Shown: one piece after another, positions 18,101 through 26,359 of the stretch | Layout of the letters: the number at the start of each line of letters is the position of its first letter | Numbering within the stretch: position 1 is the first letter of the stretch | Assembly: GCF_001675165.1 (NCBI RefSeq) | Contig: NZ_LROS01000077.1 | Coordinates: 62,001 to 126,000 of the forward strand | Source: Clostridium ragsdalei P11 | GTDB lineage: Bacteria > Bacillota > Clostridia > Clostridiales > Clostridiaceae | Direction of reading: 5' to 3' | DNA length: 64,000 bases | Notes under the pieces: generated by a model | What the model was told of the DNA's origin: nothing | The model's database searches: none | Seen by the model: only the letters and a program-made list of their open reading frames with translations | Made by a program: the position numbers and the translations under genes

Positions 18101-18211
18101 ATTTGTATCTGCTGCATAGGCAGTTTCACTAGAAAATGCCATATTACAAGAAGAAAACAGCATGAAAAATGCTACAATAACAGTCGTTGCTTTTTTCAAA
18201 GATATTTTCAT
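15149..18211 (-). CDS. Secreted M16C (PreP-like) zinc metallopeptidase
   Basis: A 1020-residue insulinase-family peptidase of subfamily M16C, whose relatives degrade peptides in a closed chamber. The inverted zinc motif is HIIEH at residues 106-110, followed by SVLDGSKNYPVKSPFQQML and NAMTGADYTTFP. The chain has the length of two fused halves, as in PreP. Unlike many relatives, it has a clear signal peptide (about 1-33, ending TAYA), so it should act outside the membrane. The ATG follows GGGGGGA. The 300-base region upstream carries the structured RNA-like element described separately. It may recycle peptides or process surface proteins; that is inference. Confidence 0.9.
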   Translation of the reverse strand: MKISLKKATTVIVAFFMLFSSCNMAFSSETAYAADTNVTSCNEIGKTYYGFQLTSVKDIPKVNSTVMQFTHVKTGAKLMYLKNDDTQRVFDISFRTPTSDNSGVNHIIEHSVLDGSKNYPVKSPFQQMLKSSLGSFINAMTGADYTTFPAASTNEQDLKNLMGVYLDAVFFPNVTTDPNIFKQEGWRYDLPSKDSALSINGVVYNEMKGDYSNPQWLLRNAVNQSLFPDTSYKWDSGGNPENIPSLTRDQLISTYKKNYTPSNSYIYLYGKLDIGQYLQYIDQNYLSKFDKVNVDTSVKAEKSLSNIPDKIASYPVPKDGDTKKKTYLSLNFVTGDIGDKETNTALTFLNYLLMGTDNAPLKKALTEKDIAENVSSSFSMNGIQPVFSINATNSDESSKEVFEKTIFDTLKNISKNGFDKDFLKSALESYDISDRSEKLVTPMLGGNGLVLSQTALSTWVYDKDPTMYFDTSDIMEKIKKSDSNKYFTSLIDKYLVSNNYHSMVVLKPEAGLESNNTEATAKKLADYKNQIGESGVNSLLKDTQDFNAWQKSGDSKEALETLPKLSLKDIKPELPNLNYKVESQSGMKVLTHNADLNGLSNISLYFDTSKVPQDKLHYLSLLSSLLGNVDTKEHSYDQLSNEMLQYVGSTIGFTPSAVSSNKNPNNYSPKLTVSLLAPDENISKSLDLTEEIINDSQFTNKQRIKQIIEQNKSALQATLTSGSGAAAIMRMSSYMSESGRYSEDLTGLSYYKFLQDLDSNFDSKWDEISKNLNDIRKLAFNRDDLIATYSGNENSSKTFKNELNRISPKINSQVLPKQKYTFAQPDKNTAFSSTAKVQTIIQVGDFKKAGYTYSGKMMVLQNVLDNGYLWNKVRTTGGAYGVQSALSPNGEVILASMRDPNLKETLDAFQGTVNYLKNFQATDSEMTNYIIGAIKSFVNLKSSGPLEESSLCDSMYLTNSSVNDLLNYEKEALSTTPDDIRNYGNMLDQVLKQNIYFAEGSADKIEQNKQLFNEIIDMQK

Positions 18212-18237
18212 TATATATGTCCCCCCGTATTATATTT

Positions 18238-18512
18238 TTATCCGATGACTACCTGCTCTAATACTCCCACGCACACAGCGAAAGCGACTATCACCAAATC
18301 AAAGATTTGGGATATCTGCTTTTCTCCAAGTGTGAGTAAAGAGCAGCTACGTCCCTGGATAACGATTTCCCCTAAAGGATAACGCCTTCTAAGTGCTAAA
18401 GGCACTAAGAAGCCTGTTAATAAGCATCATGTGGAGTCAAAACTCCATTTGATGCCAAGAATTCTGTTTATGTCTGCACTATAGACCTTTCACCAGTTAT
18501 TTCCTATAGTGT
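18238..18512 (-). ncRNA. Highly structured RNA-like leader or mobile-element remnant, copy 1
   Basis: Read on the minus strand this stretch folds into many hairpins: CACTATAG/CTATAGTG, GCATCA..GGAGT/ACTCC..TGATGC, CTTCTTAGTGC/GCACTTAGAAG, CCAAATC/GATTTGG. The last part (ATCCAGGGACGTAGCTGCTC, then GGGAG, GAGCAGGTAGTCATCGGATA) shares a scaffold with the element at 41.2 kb. It lies just upstream of the M16C peptidase start. The scaffold resembles, from memory, right ends/omega-RNA of clostridial IS200/IS605-type elements or IStrons, but no transposase or TnpB is present. A riboswitch-like leader is the alternative. The other bases of this gap show nothing. Confidence 0.5.
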
Positions 18513-18651
18513 TAATGCTATTATATATTCTTTTAAAGAAAATTTATTAATTTTATAAATTATTTATAATTTGTTCACAATTATAATGAATAAATGAAGC
18601 AATGCCATTTTAAAATTAAGGGGAACAAGCATGATTTGCAGCCGATAAACC

Positions 18652-19611
18652 TTAAAGTTCTGCTATTATATTTCCCATTTCAGTAAGATCATATCCGCCT
18701 ATTCCTAGGAGTTCTGATTTAAATTGATTTGAACGGAGTATTTCAAGTATTGAGTTAAAGGGAGATTTATTTATGTCCTCTTTCTTCATTACCAATTCAT
18801 ATCTTTCTTTTTGAATAGGGATGAAATCCACATTATTAACTTGAAGGGCTGTTTTTTCATTTCCAAGTCCTACATCAGCATCACCTCTAGCCACAGTACT
18901 AGCTATTTCTAGGTGAGAAAAGTGTTCTTTTGCATAACCTTTTATATCGCTACCACTTATGTTTAATAATCTAAGATGCTCATCTAAGAGGATTCTTGTA
19001 CCACAGCCTTTTTCCCTATTTATCATGGTAATATCAGGTCTTCTTAAATCCTCAAAACCTTTAATTTTTTTAGGATTACCTTTGGCTACATAAAAGCCTT
19101 GCATTCTGCAAGCAAGATGAATTATTACAGTTGGAATTCCGGGAATTAATCTTCTTACAAATGGTATATTATATTGATCTGAATCACCATCCCAGAGATG
19201 AGCGGTGGCTACCTGTATTTTTCCCATGTAAAGTGATAAAAGTCCACTGTAACTTCCTACATAGGATCGAAAAGTTCTAGTACCAGGACAGCGAATTTCT
19301 ATGTACCTGGATAAAATATCGAGAAGTACATCCTGTCCGCATATTATAAAGCCTCCATTTGTATTATCTCTTGTAGGATAAAAAATATCAGGAGAAGATA
19401 GATCATTTTCTTTAACATCACTGGATTCATTTTGTGTAGTATGTTTTGTCTTATTTTTATAATTTTCTACATCATTTAAATCAACTCTAATTTTTTTGCC
19501 AACTTTATAGCCGTTCAATTCTCCTCTTTTAATCAATTCATATACTGTATTTTTAGCTATTTTTAGCATATCGGCAACTTCCTGTGGAGTTAAGGTCGTA
19601 TTTTCTAACAT
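18652..19611 (-). CDS. Excisionase-type HTH regulator with PBP-like domain
   Basis: A 319-residue cytosolic protein. Residues about 6-55 form a MerR/excisionase-type helix-turn-helix (LTPQEVADMLKIAKNTVYEL, then GYKVGKKIRVDLNDV). After a polar linker, residues about 95-290 match the periplasmic-binding-protein-like domain of molybdate/tungstate-type regulators (RDNTNGGFIICGQD, NREKGCGTRILLDEHLR, TVARGDADVGLGNE). Proteins with this architecture are usually transcription factors sensing an oxyanion such as molybdate, but the ligand here is unproven. It is transcribed away from nifH, so a role in Mo-dependent control of nif is plausible. The ATG follows AAGGAAGGA, with a REP unit immediately upstream. 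Confidence 0.8.
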   Translation of the reverse strand: MLENTTLTPQEVADMLKIAKNTVYELIKRGELNGYKVGKKIRVDLNDVENYKNKTKHTTQNESSDVKENDLSSPDIFYPTRDNTNGGFIICGQDVLLDILSRYIEIRCPGTRTFRSYVGSYSGLLSLYMGKIQVATAHLWDGDSDQYNIPFVRRLIPGIPTVIIHLACRMQGFYVAKGNPKKIKGFEDLRRPDITMINREKGCGTRILLDEHLRLLNISGSDIKGYAKEHFSHLEIASTVARGDADVGLGNEKTALQVNNVDFIPIQKERYELVMKKEDINKSPFNSILEILRSNQFKSELLGIGGYDLTEMGNIIAEL

Positions 19612-19631
19612 AAATTATCCTTCCTTTCAAT

Positions 19632-19683
19632 GGTGCCTGTCACCATAGTGGGATATTTTTGCCCCCATTCGGTGCCTGTCACC
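19632..19683 (+). repeat. REP-family unit between the regulator and nifH
   Basis: A 52-base unit with GGTGCCTGTCACC at both ends in the same orientation and the middle ATAGTGGGATATTTTTGCCC. It lies 20 bases upstream of the regulator's start codon and about 210 bases upstream of the nifH promoter, so it will be in the regulator's leader or promoter. Confidence 0.9.
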
Positions 19684-19892
19684 TTATACAAACATTATAT
19701 AATATAACTACATATTAAAGAAGTAAAATTAATTGGGAAGAGTTATATAACATAGTATAAACAAATATGGCATAAATGATAAGTTGTTAACAATAATCAG
19801 TGGGTAATTATTAAAATGATAATTTTTATACTTATATTTTAAAATGTTATCGGTTACAGCATATATTTTTTAATAAATTAATAATTTAAATG

Positions 19893-19921
19893 TTGATTTT
19901 TTTAAAAAGGTATGATATATT
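19893..19921 (+). promoter_or_regulatory. Probable sigma-A promoter of nifH
   Basis: TTGATT and TATATT are separated by exactly 17 bases, followed by about 60 bases to the nifH start. No -24/-12 (sigma-54) pattern was seen. The remaining upstream bases are AT-rich, with ATAATTATTAAAATGATAAT near 19800 as a possible but unproven operator. Confidence 0.55.
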
Positions 19922-19964
19922 TTTTATAAATTATTAAACAATAATTGTCATAAAAAAATTATAA

Positions 19965-20801
<837 letters not shown>

Positions 20802-20827
20802 AATGAATATTAAAAATAAAACAAAAA

Positions 20828-20923
20828 ACACTAGAGTATACCTCTTAGTTTGTGAATAGAAACGCCAAGAGATATACCCAAAAAATAAGTCAGAATCGGT
20901 CAAATTCTAACTTTTTATAGTGT
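20828..20923 (+). promoter_or_regulatory. Structured nifH-nifI1 intercistronic region, possible attenuator
   Basis: An outer stem ACACTA/TAGTGT encloses two hairpins: AGTATACCTCTT with AAGAGATATAC, and AGTCAGAAT with ATTCTAACT. The second hairpin is followed by TTTTTA, so it looks like a weak terminator. Such an element would let nifH be made in excess over the downstream genes, or protect the nifH 3' end. Confidence 0.6.
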
Positions 20924-20948
20924 AACACAAAAGGGGAGGGTATTCAAT

Positions 20949-21275
20949 ATGTTATTGATAAAAGCTATTATTAGACCTGAAAAAGCATCAGAAGTTCTAT
21001 CAGAATTATGCGATGCTGGGTTTCCGGCAGTTACCAAATTTGATGTAGTAGGTAGAGGTAAACAAAGAGGCGTGAAAGTAGGAGAAATATTTTACGATGA
21101 AATACCAAAACAAATGCTGCTCATAGTAGTAAAAGATGAAGATAAGGATGATATTATAAAAATCATTACTAAAAGTGCAAAAACTGGTAATAAAGGAGCT
21201 TTTGGAGACGGAAAAATATTTGTAACTCCTGTGGAGGAAGTATATACAATAAGTTCAGGCACAAATGAATTATAA
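20949..21275 (+). CDS. nifI1: PII-like nitrogenase regulator NifI1
   Basis: A 108-residue GlnB/PII-family protein. In methanogens, NifI1 and NifI2 form a complex that binds dinitrogenase and switches its activity off in response to ammonium, through 2-oxoglutarate and ATP/ADP. The PII core is visible: MLLIKAIIRPEKASEVLSEL, GRGKQRGVKVG at the start of the T-loop, and GNKGAFGDGKIFVTPVEE near the end. Its position directly after nifH and before nifI2 is the standard arrangement. The ATG follows AAGGGGAGGG. Confidence 0.93.
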   Translation: MLLIKAIIRPEKASEVLSELCDAGFPAVTKFDVVGRGKQRGVKVGEIFYDEIPKQMLLIVVKDEDKDDIIKIITKSAKTGNKGAFGDGKIFVTPVEEVYTISSGTNEL

Positions 21276-21288
21276 GGAGGCATGTAAG

Positions 21289-21681
21289 GTGAAAGAAGTT
21301 ATGGCTATTATTAGAATGGATATGGTGGGCAAGACAAAAGATGCCCTTGCTGCAGCTGGATTTCCATCTATTACATGCAAAAAAGTTGTTGGGCGTGGTA
21401 AGAAAAAGGTGGATTTTTCTATAATTGAAGATTATATATCTGGAAGCGATATAGTGGATTTTTCAGATAAAAAAGTTGCAGAGCAGATATCTGAAGCGCA
21501 CAGGTTAATTTCAAAGAGGTTAATCATTATACTTGCTAAGGATGAAGAAGTAAAAAAGGTTGTTGATACTTTAATAGAGACAAATAGGACAGGAAACCCT
21601 GGAGATGGAAAAATATTTGTAATAAATGTAACTGATGTTGTGAGAATAAGGACAGAAGAAACTGGAGATGAAGCTGTTTAA
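21289..21681 (+). CDS. nifI2: PII-like nitrogenase regulator NifI2
   Basis: A 130-residue PII-family protein, partner of NifI1. The PII features are MAIIRMDMVGKTKDALAAAG, GRGKKK at the T-loop and NPGDGKIFVINVTDVVRIR at the end. The T-loop region is longer than in NifI1, as is usual for NifI2. The best start is the GTG nine bases after an AAGGAGG that overlaps the end of nifI1, giving MKEVMAIIR. An in-frame ATG at 21265 inside nifI1 lacks a ribosome binding site. The pair is probably translationally coupled. Confidence 0.92.
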   Translation: MKEVMAIIRMDMVGKTKDALAAAGFPSITCKKVVGRGKKKVDFSIIEDYISGSDIVDFSDKKVAEQISEAHRLISKRLIIILAKDEEVKKVVDTLIETNRTGNPGDGKIFVINVTDVVRIRTEETGDEAV

Positions 21682-21704
21682 TCTTTATGGAAGGATGTGA
21701 TTTT

Positions 21705-23315
21705 ATGAGAAAAGAACTAAATAAAATAGTAGATGAAGTTTTGGAGCCATATCCAGCTAAAACTTATAAGAATCGAAAAAAGCATATAGTTGTAAAGACA
21801 AAGGAAGATCCAAGCCCCGTCATTGAAGCAAATATAAGGACAGTGCCTGGAGTAATTACATCTAGAGGATGCTGTTATGCAGGCTGCAAGGGTGTTGTCA
21901 TGGGCCCTATTAAAGATATGGTTCATATAACCCACGGACCTGTAGGATGTTCTTTTTATAGCTGGGGTGGAAGGAGAAACAAAGCTAAAAATGAAGAAGG
22001 CAGCCAAAATTTTATGGAATATGTTTTTGGTACAGATATGGAAGAAAAAGATATAGTTTTTGGCGGAGTTGGAAAGCTTAAGCAGGCAATAAAGGAAGCA
22101 GTTGAAATTTTTCATCCTAAAGCTATAGGCATATACGCTACATGCCCTGTTGGACTTATAGGTGATGATATAAATGCAGTGGCACAGGAAGCTAAAAAAC
22201 TTTATGGAATTAATGTGCTTGCCTTTAGCTGTGAAGGATATAAAGGAGTAACCCAATCTGCAGGACATCATATAGCAAACAATACTGTTATGAGTGAGAT
22301 CATTGGTACTGGAAAGGGTGAGCATAAAAAGTATTCCATAAATATATTAGGTGAATACAACATTGGTGGAGATGCCTGGGAGATTGAAAGAATTTTAAAC
22401 AAAATAGGATATAACGTAGTGGCAACTCTTACTGGTGATGGGAGTTACGAACGTATTCAAAATGCCCACACTGCAGATGTAAACTTAGTGCAGTGTCATA
22501 GATCCATAAACTATATAGCAGAGATGATGGAAACCAAGTATGGCATACCATGGATTAAATGCAACTTTATAGGAATACAGGGTACTGTTGATACTTTAAG
22601 GGATTTAGCTAAGGTTTTTGATGATCCATACTTGTATAAAAAAACTGAAGAAGTCATTGAAGAAGAACTTGCAGATATTCAGGTAGATATGCAGTATTAT
22701 AGGGAAAAACTTGAAGGTAGACTTGCTTGCTTATTTGTTGGTGGATCAAGGTCACATACTTATCAGGTGCTTTTAAAAGATTTTGGGGTAAAAACAATTC
22801 TTGCAGGATATGAATTTGCTCACCGTGATGATTATGAAGGCAGAGAGGTCATTCCTACAATAAAGATTGATGCTGATAGCAAAAATATTCCTCAATTGAC
22901 TGTACATCCTGATAAGGAAAAATATCATGTGGTTTTGCCTAAAGAAAGGATAGAAGCTCTCAAGGCAGAAGGTGTACCTCTTGCTTACTATGGTGGAATG
23001 GAAAAAGAAATGGATGAAAATACGGTAATAATAGATGACATGAATGCACATGAAATGGAAAAATTTATAAAAGAACTGCACCCTGATATGTTCTTGACAG
23101 GAATAAAGGAGAAATATGCCATTGAAAAAATGGGAGTTTTGTCAAGACAGCTTCATTCTTATGATTATACAGGTCCTTATGCAGGATTTAAAGGTGCAAT
23201 AATATTTGCAAGGGAACTTGCAGGGGGGATATATACTCCGGCATGGAAGTATTTAACCCCACCTTGGAAAAAGGAATCCTTATTGGAAGGAAAAGTTGTA
23301 GGAGGTGAACAGTAA
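21705..23315 (+). CDS. nifD: Nitrogenase MoFe protein alpha chain NifD
   Basis: A 536-residue alpha subunit of dinitrogenase. P-cluster cysteines are Cys56 (RGCCYAGCKGVV), Cys82 (HGPVGCSFYSWGG) and Cys147 (YATCPVGLIGDD). FeMo-cofactor ligands are Cys264 (QCHRSINYI) and His484 (RQLHSYDYTGPY). The Gln and His residues near the active site are in QSAGHHIANN. A segment of roughly 50 residues around 380-430, absent from Azotobacter NifD, is the insertion typical of clostridial NifD. The ATG follows GGAAGGATG; an in-frame ATG six codons upstream overlaps that site. The stop codon overlaps the nifK start by one base. Confidence 0.97.
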   Translation: MRKELNKIVDEVLEPYPAKTYKNRKKHIVVKTKEDPSPVIEANIRTVPGVITSRGCCYAGCKGVVMGPIKDMVHITHGPVGCSFYSWGGRRNKAKNEEGSQNFMEYVFGTDMEEKDIVFGGVGKLKQAIKEAVEIFHPKAIGIYATCPVGLIGDDINAVAQEAKKLYGINVLAFSCEGYKGVTQSAGHHIANNTVMSEIIGTGKGEHKKYSINILGEYNIGGDAWEIERILNKIGYNVVATLTGDGSYERIQNAHTADVNLVQCHRSINYIAEMMETKYGIPWIKCNFIGIQGTVDTLRDLAKVFDDPYLYKKTEEVIEEELADIQVDMQYYREKLEGRLACLFVGGSRSHTYQVLLKDFGVKTILAGYEFAHRDDYEGREVIPTIKIDADSKNIPQLTVHPDKEKYHVVLPKERIEALKAEGVPLAYYGGMEKEMDENTVIIDDMNAHEMEKFIKELHPDMFLTGIKEKYAIEKMGVLSRQLHSYDYTGPYAGFKGAIIFARELAGGIYTPAWKYLTPPWKKESLLEGKVVGGEQ

Positions 23316-24676
23316 TGCTAGATGCAACACCAAAAGAATTAGTAGAAAGAAAACAATTGCGAATAAATCCGGCTAAAACATGTCAGCCTGTTGGTGCTAT
23401 GTATGCGGCTCTTGGAATTCATAATTGCCTTCCACATAGCCATGGCTCACAAGGATGTTGTTCTTATCATAGAACTGTACTTTCAAGACATTTCAAAGAA
23501 CCTGCTGTGGCTTCCACAAGCTCATTTACTGAAGGTACCAGTGTATTTGGGGGAGGGGCTAATGTAAAAAAAGCCGTTAAAAATGTATTTGCCATGTATA
23601 ATCCAGATATTATAGCTATTCATACGACCTGTTTATCAGAAACCATAGGAGATGATTTGACTACTTATATAAGTGAGATGGAAATACCTGAAGGTAAACT
23701 TGTCATTCATGCCAATACACCAAGTTATGTTGGCTCCCATGTTACTGGATTTTCCAATATGGTAAATGGTATGGTGCAGTATCTTTCCAAAAGCAGTGGA
23801 GGGAAAAATGGCAAATTTAATATAATACCGGGATTTGTAGGCCCCGCAGATATGAAAGAGATGAAGAGAATTTTTAAACTTATGGACATTCCATATATAA
23901 TTTTCCCTGATACAAATGGAGTGTTTGATACTCCAAATACAGGGGATTATAAGATGTATCCTAAAGGTGGAACAAAAATTGAAGACATAGTTGATGCTGG
24001 AAATTCAGATTTTACTGTAGCCTTTGGAAATTATGCTTCAGAACTTGCTGCAAAGTCTCTTGAAAATAAGTGTAAAGTTCCATATAAAACTTTAAGGACA
24101 CCTATTGGAATAGATGCCATGGATGATTTACTTATGAATTTAGTCAGAATGACAGGTAAGGAAGTATCAGCAGAACTTGAGGAGGAAAGAGGACAGCTTC
24201 TTGACATGATGATTGACAGTGCCCAGTACTTTAATGGTAAAAAAGTAGCTATAGTTGGTGATCCAGATGTGGTCATTTCCCTTACCCAATTTGTCATAAC
24301 TTTAGGCATGACCCCTAAGTATGTAATAACTGGTACTCCAGGCTTGCTATTTGAGAAGGAAATTAAAGCTATGATGGACGAAGCAGGTTTAGAAGGAATT
24401 GTGAAAGCCAACAGCGATTTCTTTGAAATGCACCAGCTTATAAAAAATGAAGGAGTAGATCTTCTTATTTCAAATACGTATGGTAAGTTTATTGCTAGGG
24501 CAGAAGATATTCCATTTGTTAGATTTGGATTCCCTGTAATGGACAGATATGGACATCAATATACTCCAAAGGTTGGATATTACGGCGCAATAAAATTAGT
24601 TGAGACAATGTTAAATGCTATGCTTGATAAAGAAGAGAGAGAATGTGCGGAAGAAGATTTTGAAACAGTAAGATAA
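23315..24676 (+). CDS. nifK: Nitrogenase MoFe protein beta chain NifK
   Basis: A 453-residue beta subunit that shares the P-cluster with NifD. The cluster cysteines lie in INPAKTCQPVGAMYAALG, HGSQGCCSYHRT and HTTCLSETIGDD. It lacks the long N-terminal extension of Azotobacter NifK, as expected for clostridia. TAATG overlap with nifD implies coupled translation, with an AGGAGGTG site inside the nifD end. A 255-base gap with a repeat A copy separates it from nifE. Confidence 0.97.
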   Translation: MLDATPKELVERKQLRINPAKTCQPVGAMYAALGIHNCLPHSHGSQGCCSYHRTVLSRHFKEPAVASTSSFTEGTSVFGGGANVKKAVKNVFAMYNPDIIAIHTTCLSETIGDDLTTYISEMEIPEGKLVIHANTPSYVGSHVTGFSNMVNGMVQYLSKSSGGKNGKFNIIPGFVGPADMKEMKRIFKLMDIPYIIFPDTNGVFDTPNTGDYKMYPKGGTKIEDIVDAGNSDFTVAFGNYASELAAKSLENKCKVPYKTLRTPIGIDAMDDLLMNLVRMTGKEVSAELEEERGQLLDMMIDSAQYFNGKKVAIVGDPDVVISLTQFVITLGMTPKYVITGTPGLLFEKEIKAMMDEAGLEGIVKANSDFFEMHQLIKNEGVDLLISNTYGKFIARAEDIPFVRFGFPVMDRYGHQYTPKVGYYGAIKLVETMLNAMLDKEERECAEEDFETVR

Positions 24677-24717
24677 GACTTCTAATATTTAACTCAACTT
24701 TCGCACATATAAAATTT

Positions 24718-24912
24718 TAATTAATAGTTAAGAATGAAGAATTAATAGTTAATGTGGATTTTTTTCCGTTACACTACCAAAAATCTTTGATTAAGATTTT
24801 CATAACTCGTTTCGCTAAAGCGAAACATTGCTGATTTATATAAATTTAAAGATTTTTTGCGACAGCTAAAAATCATCCATACCTATTAACTATTAATTCT
24901 CAACTATTAATT
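24718..24912 (+). repeat. Dispersed repeat A, copy 3, inside the nif cluster
   Basis: A roughly 195-base copy, nearly identical to the copy near 44.4 kb (TTTCGCTAAAGCGAAACATT with AAATTTAAAGATTTTTTGCG). It lies between nifK and nifE and ends about 20 bases before the nifE start. It lacks the GCAAAGCTTTGCTTCGC end of the other copies. It may weaken read-through into the cofactor genes. Confidence 0.8.
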
Positions 24913-24933
24913 ATAAAAAGGGGTGGGTTGTTT

Positions 24934-26337
24934 ATGGAAAAAATAAAAGAAGATTTTTATCATGACCTTCATGAAAAAAATAGAGATAGATTTTTAAAAT
25001 TGGAAGCTAAAAAGTCAGAAATCCTAGAAGATAGAAAACAATTTGTCTGTTATAACTCCAAGGACAAAGATACAAAAATTAGATGTGAGGAAAACAGTGT
25101 TTCTGGAGCTGTGAGCCAGAGAGCATGCGTGTATTGTGGAGCCAGGGTAGTTTTAAATCCTATAACAGATGCTTTTCATTTAATACATGGGCCAATAGGC
25201 TGTGCTGCTTATACATGGGATCTTCGTGGAAGCTTGTCAAGTGGTTCTGAGTTATTTAGAAATAGTTTTTCTACGGATTTAAGTGAAACTGACGTTATAT
25301 TTGGAGGCGAAAAAAAATTAAGAGCAGCTGTAGATGAAATAGTAGATAGATTTCACCCAAAAGTTATATTCATATATGCAACTTGTATTGTAGGAGTTAT
25401 CGGAGATGATGTAGATGCAGTCTGCAAGATGGCCGAAGAAAAATACAAAATAAGAGTAATACCTGTAAAGTCTCCTGGATTTTCAGGAAATAAATCTACT
25501 GGTTATAGAGCTGCCTGTAATGCCATATTGAAACTCATAGGAAATAAAAAAAGTGAAAAAAAGCTAAATGGAATTAACTATCTTGGTGACTTTAATCTGG
25601 CAGGAGAAGTATGGGTAGTAGAAAACTACTTGAAGAGGATAGGAATTGATATTGTTTCAAAACTTACAGGTGATGGAAAAGTTGATGAAATAGTAAAAGC
25701 GCCTGGGGCAAAACTTAACATAGTTCAGTGTGCCGGTTCTATGGGATACTTAGCTAAAAAAATGGAAGAACTATATGATATTCCATTTATAAAGACAAGT
25801 TTTGTAGGTCTTGAGGATACTGAAAATTCACTTTTGCAGGTGGCACATCTTGTAGGAAATGAAGAAACTGTAAAAAAGGCAGAAAAGCTCATAAAAGAAG
25901 AGGAAGAAAAGATACGACCTGAACTTGAATATTATAGGGGAAGGCTTAAAGGTAAAAAGGCTGCAATATATGTAGGAGGCGGCTATAAGGCCATATCACT
26001 TATAAAACAATTTAGGGACCTTGGAATTGAAACTGTAATGGTTGGAACTCAAACTGGAAAACCAGAAGATTATGAAATAATAAGGCAAATTACAAATGAG
26101 GGTACTGTAATACTTGATGATGCAAATCCTTATGAACTTGAAAGATTCATGGTTGAAAAGGGAGCAGATGTCCTTGTAGGAGGAGTTAAGGAAAGACCTC
26201 TTGCATATAAACTTGGAGTTGCTTTTTGTGACCACAATCATGAGAGAAAACACATACTTGGGGGATTTCAGGGAGCTATAAATTTTGCTAAGGAAATAGA
26301 TTTGACTGTAAATAGTCCTGTTTGGCAATATATATGA
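24934..26337 (+). CDS. nifE: FeMo-cofactor scaffold protein NifE
   Basis: A 467-residue NifD-like protein that pairs with NifN as the scaffold on which the cofactor precursor matures. NifD-type cysteine blocks remain: RACVYCGARVVLNP, HGPIGCAAYTWDLRG and YATCIVGVIGDD. The sequence ends with the HERKHILGGFQGAINFAKEI region. An N-terminal extension of about 60 charged residues precedes the core. The ATG follows GGGGTGGG; a TTG two codons upstream is less likely. Confidence 0.95.
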   Translation: MEKIKEDFYHDLHEKNRDRFLKLEAKKSEILEDRKQFVCYNSKDKDTKIRCEENSVSGAVSQRACVYCGARVVLNPITDAFHLIHGPIGCAAYTWDLRGSLSSGSELFRNSFSTDLSETDVIFGGEKKLRAAVDEIVDRFHPKVIFIYATCIVGVIGDDVDAVCKMAEEKYKIRVIPVKSPGFSGNKSTGYRAACNAILKLIGNKKSEKKLNGINYLGDFNLAGEVWVVENYLKRIGIDIVSKLTGDGKVDEIVKAPGAKLNIVQCAGSMGYLAKKMEELYDIPFIKTSFVGLEDTENSLLQVAHLVGNEETVKKAEKLIKEEEEKIRPELEYYRGRLKGKKAAIYVGGGYKAISLIKQFRDLGIETVMVGTQTGKPEDYEIIRQITNEGTVILDDANPYELERFMVEKGADVLVGGVKERPLAYKLGVAFCDHNHERKHILGGFQGAINFAKEIDLTVNSPVWQYI

Positions 26338-26359
26338 ATTTTATGGAGGGATGATGGAG

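Noticed and set aside
18056-18382. Plus-strand open frame across the M16C start and its leader
   Set aside because: It is antisense to the signal peptide and the structured element, and has no recognisable domain.
18238-18512. Cyclic-di-GMP (GEMM), T-box, cobalamin or ydaO riboswitch
   Set aside because: The hallmark conserved blocks of those classes were not found, so the element is left as an unclassified structured RNA.
23315-24676. Alternative (V or Fe-only) nitrogenase
   Set aside because: No anf/vnf G subunit lies between D and K, and the fused nifN-B and NifE scaffold genes belong to the Mo system.
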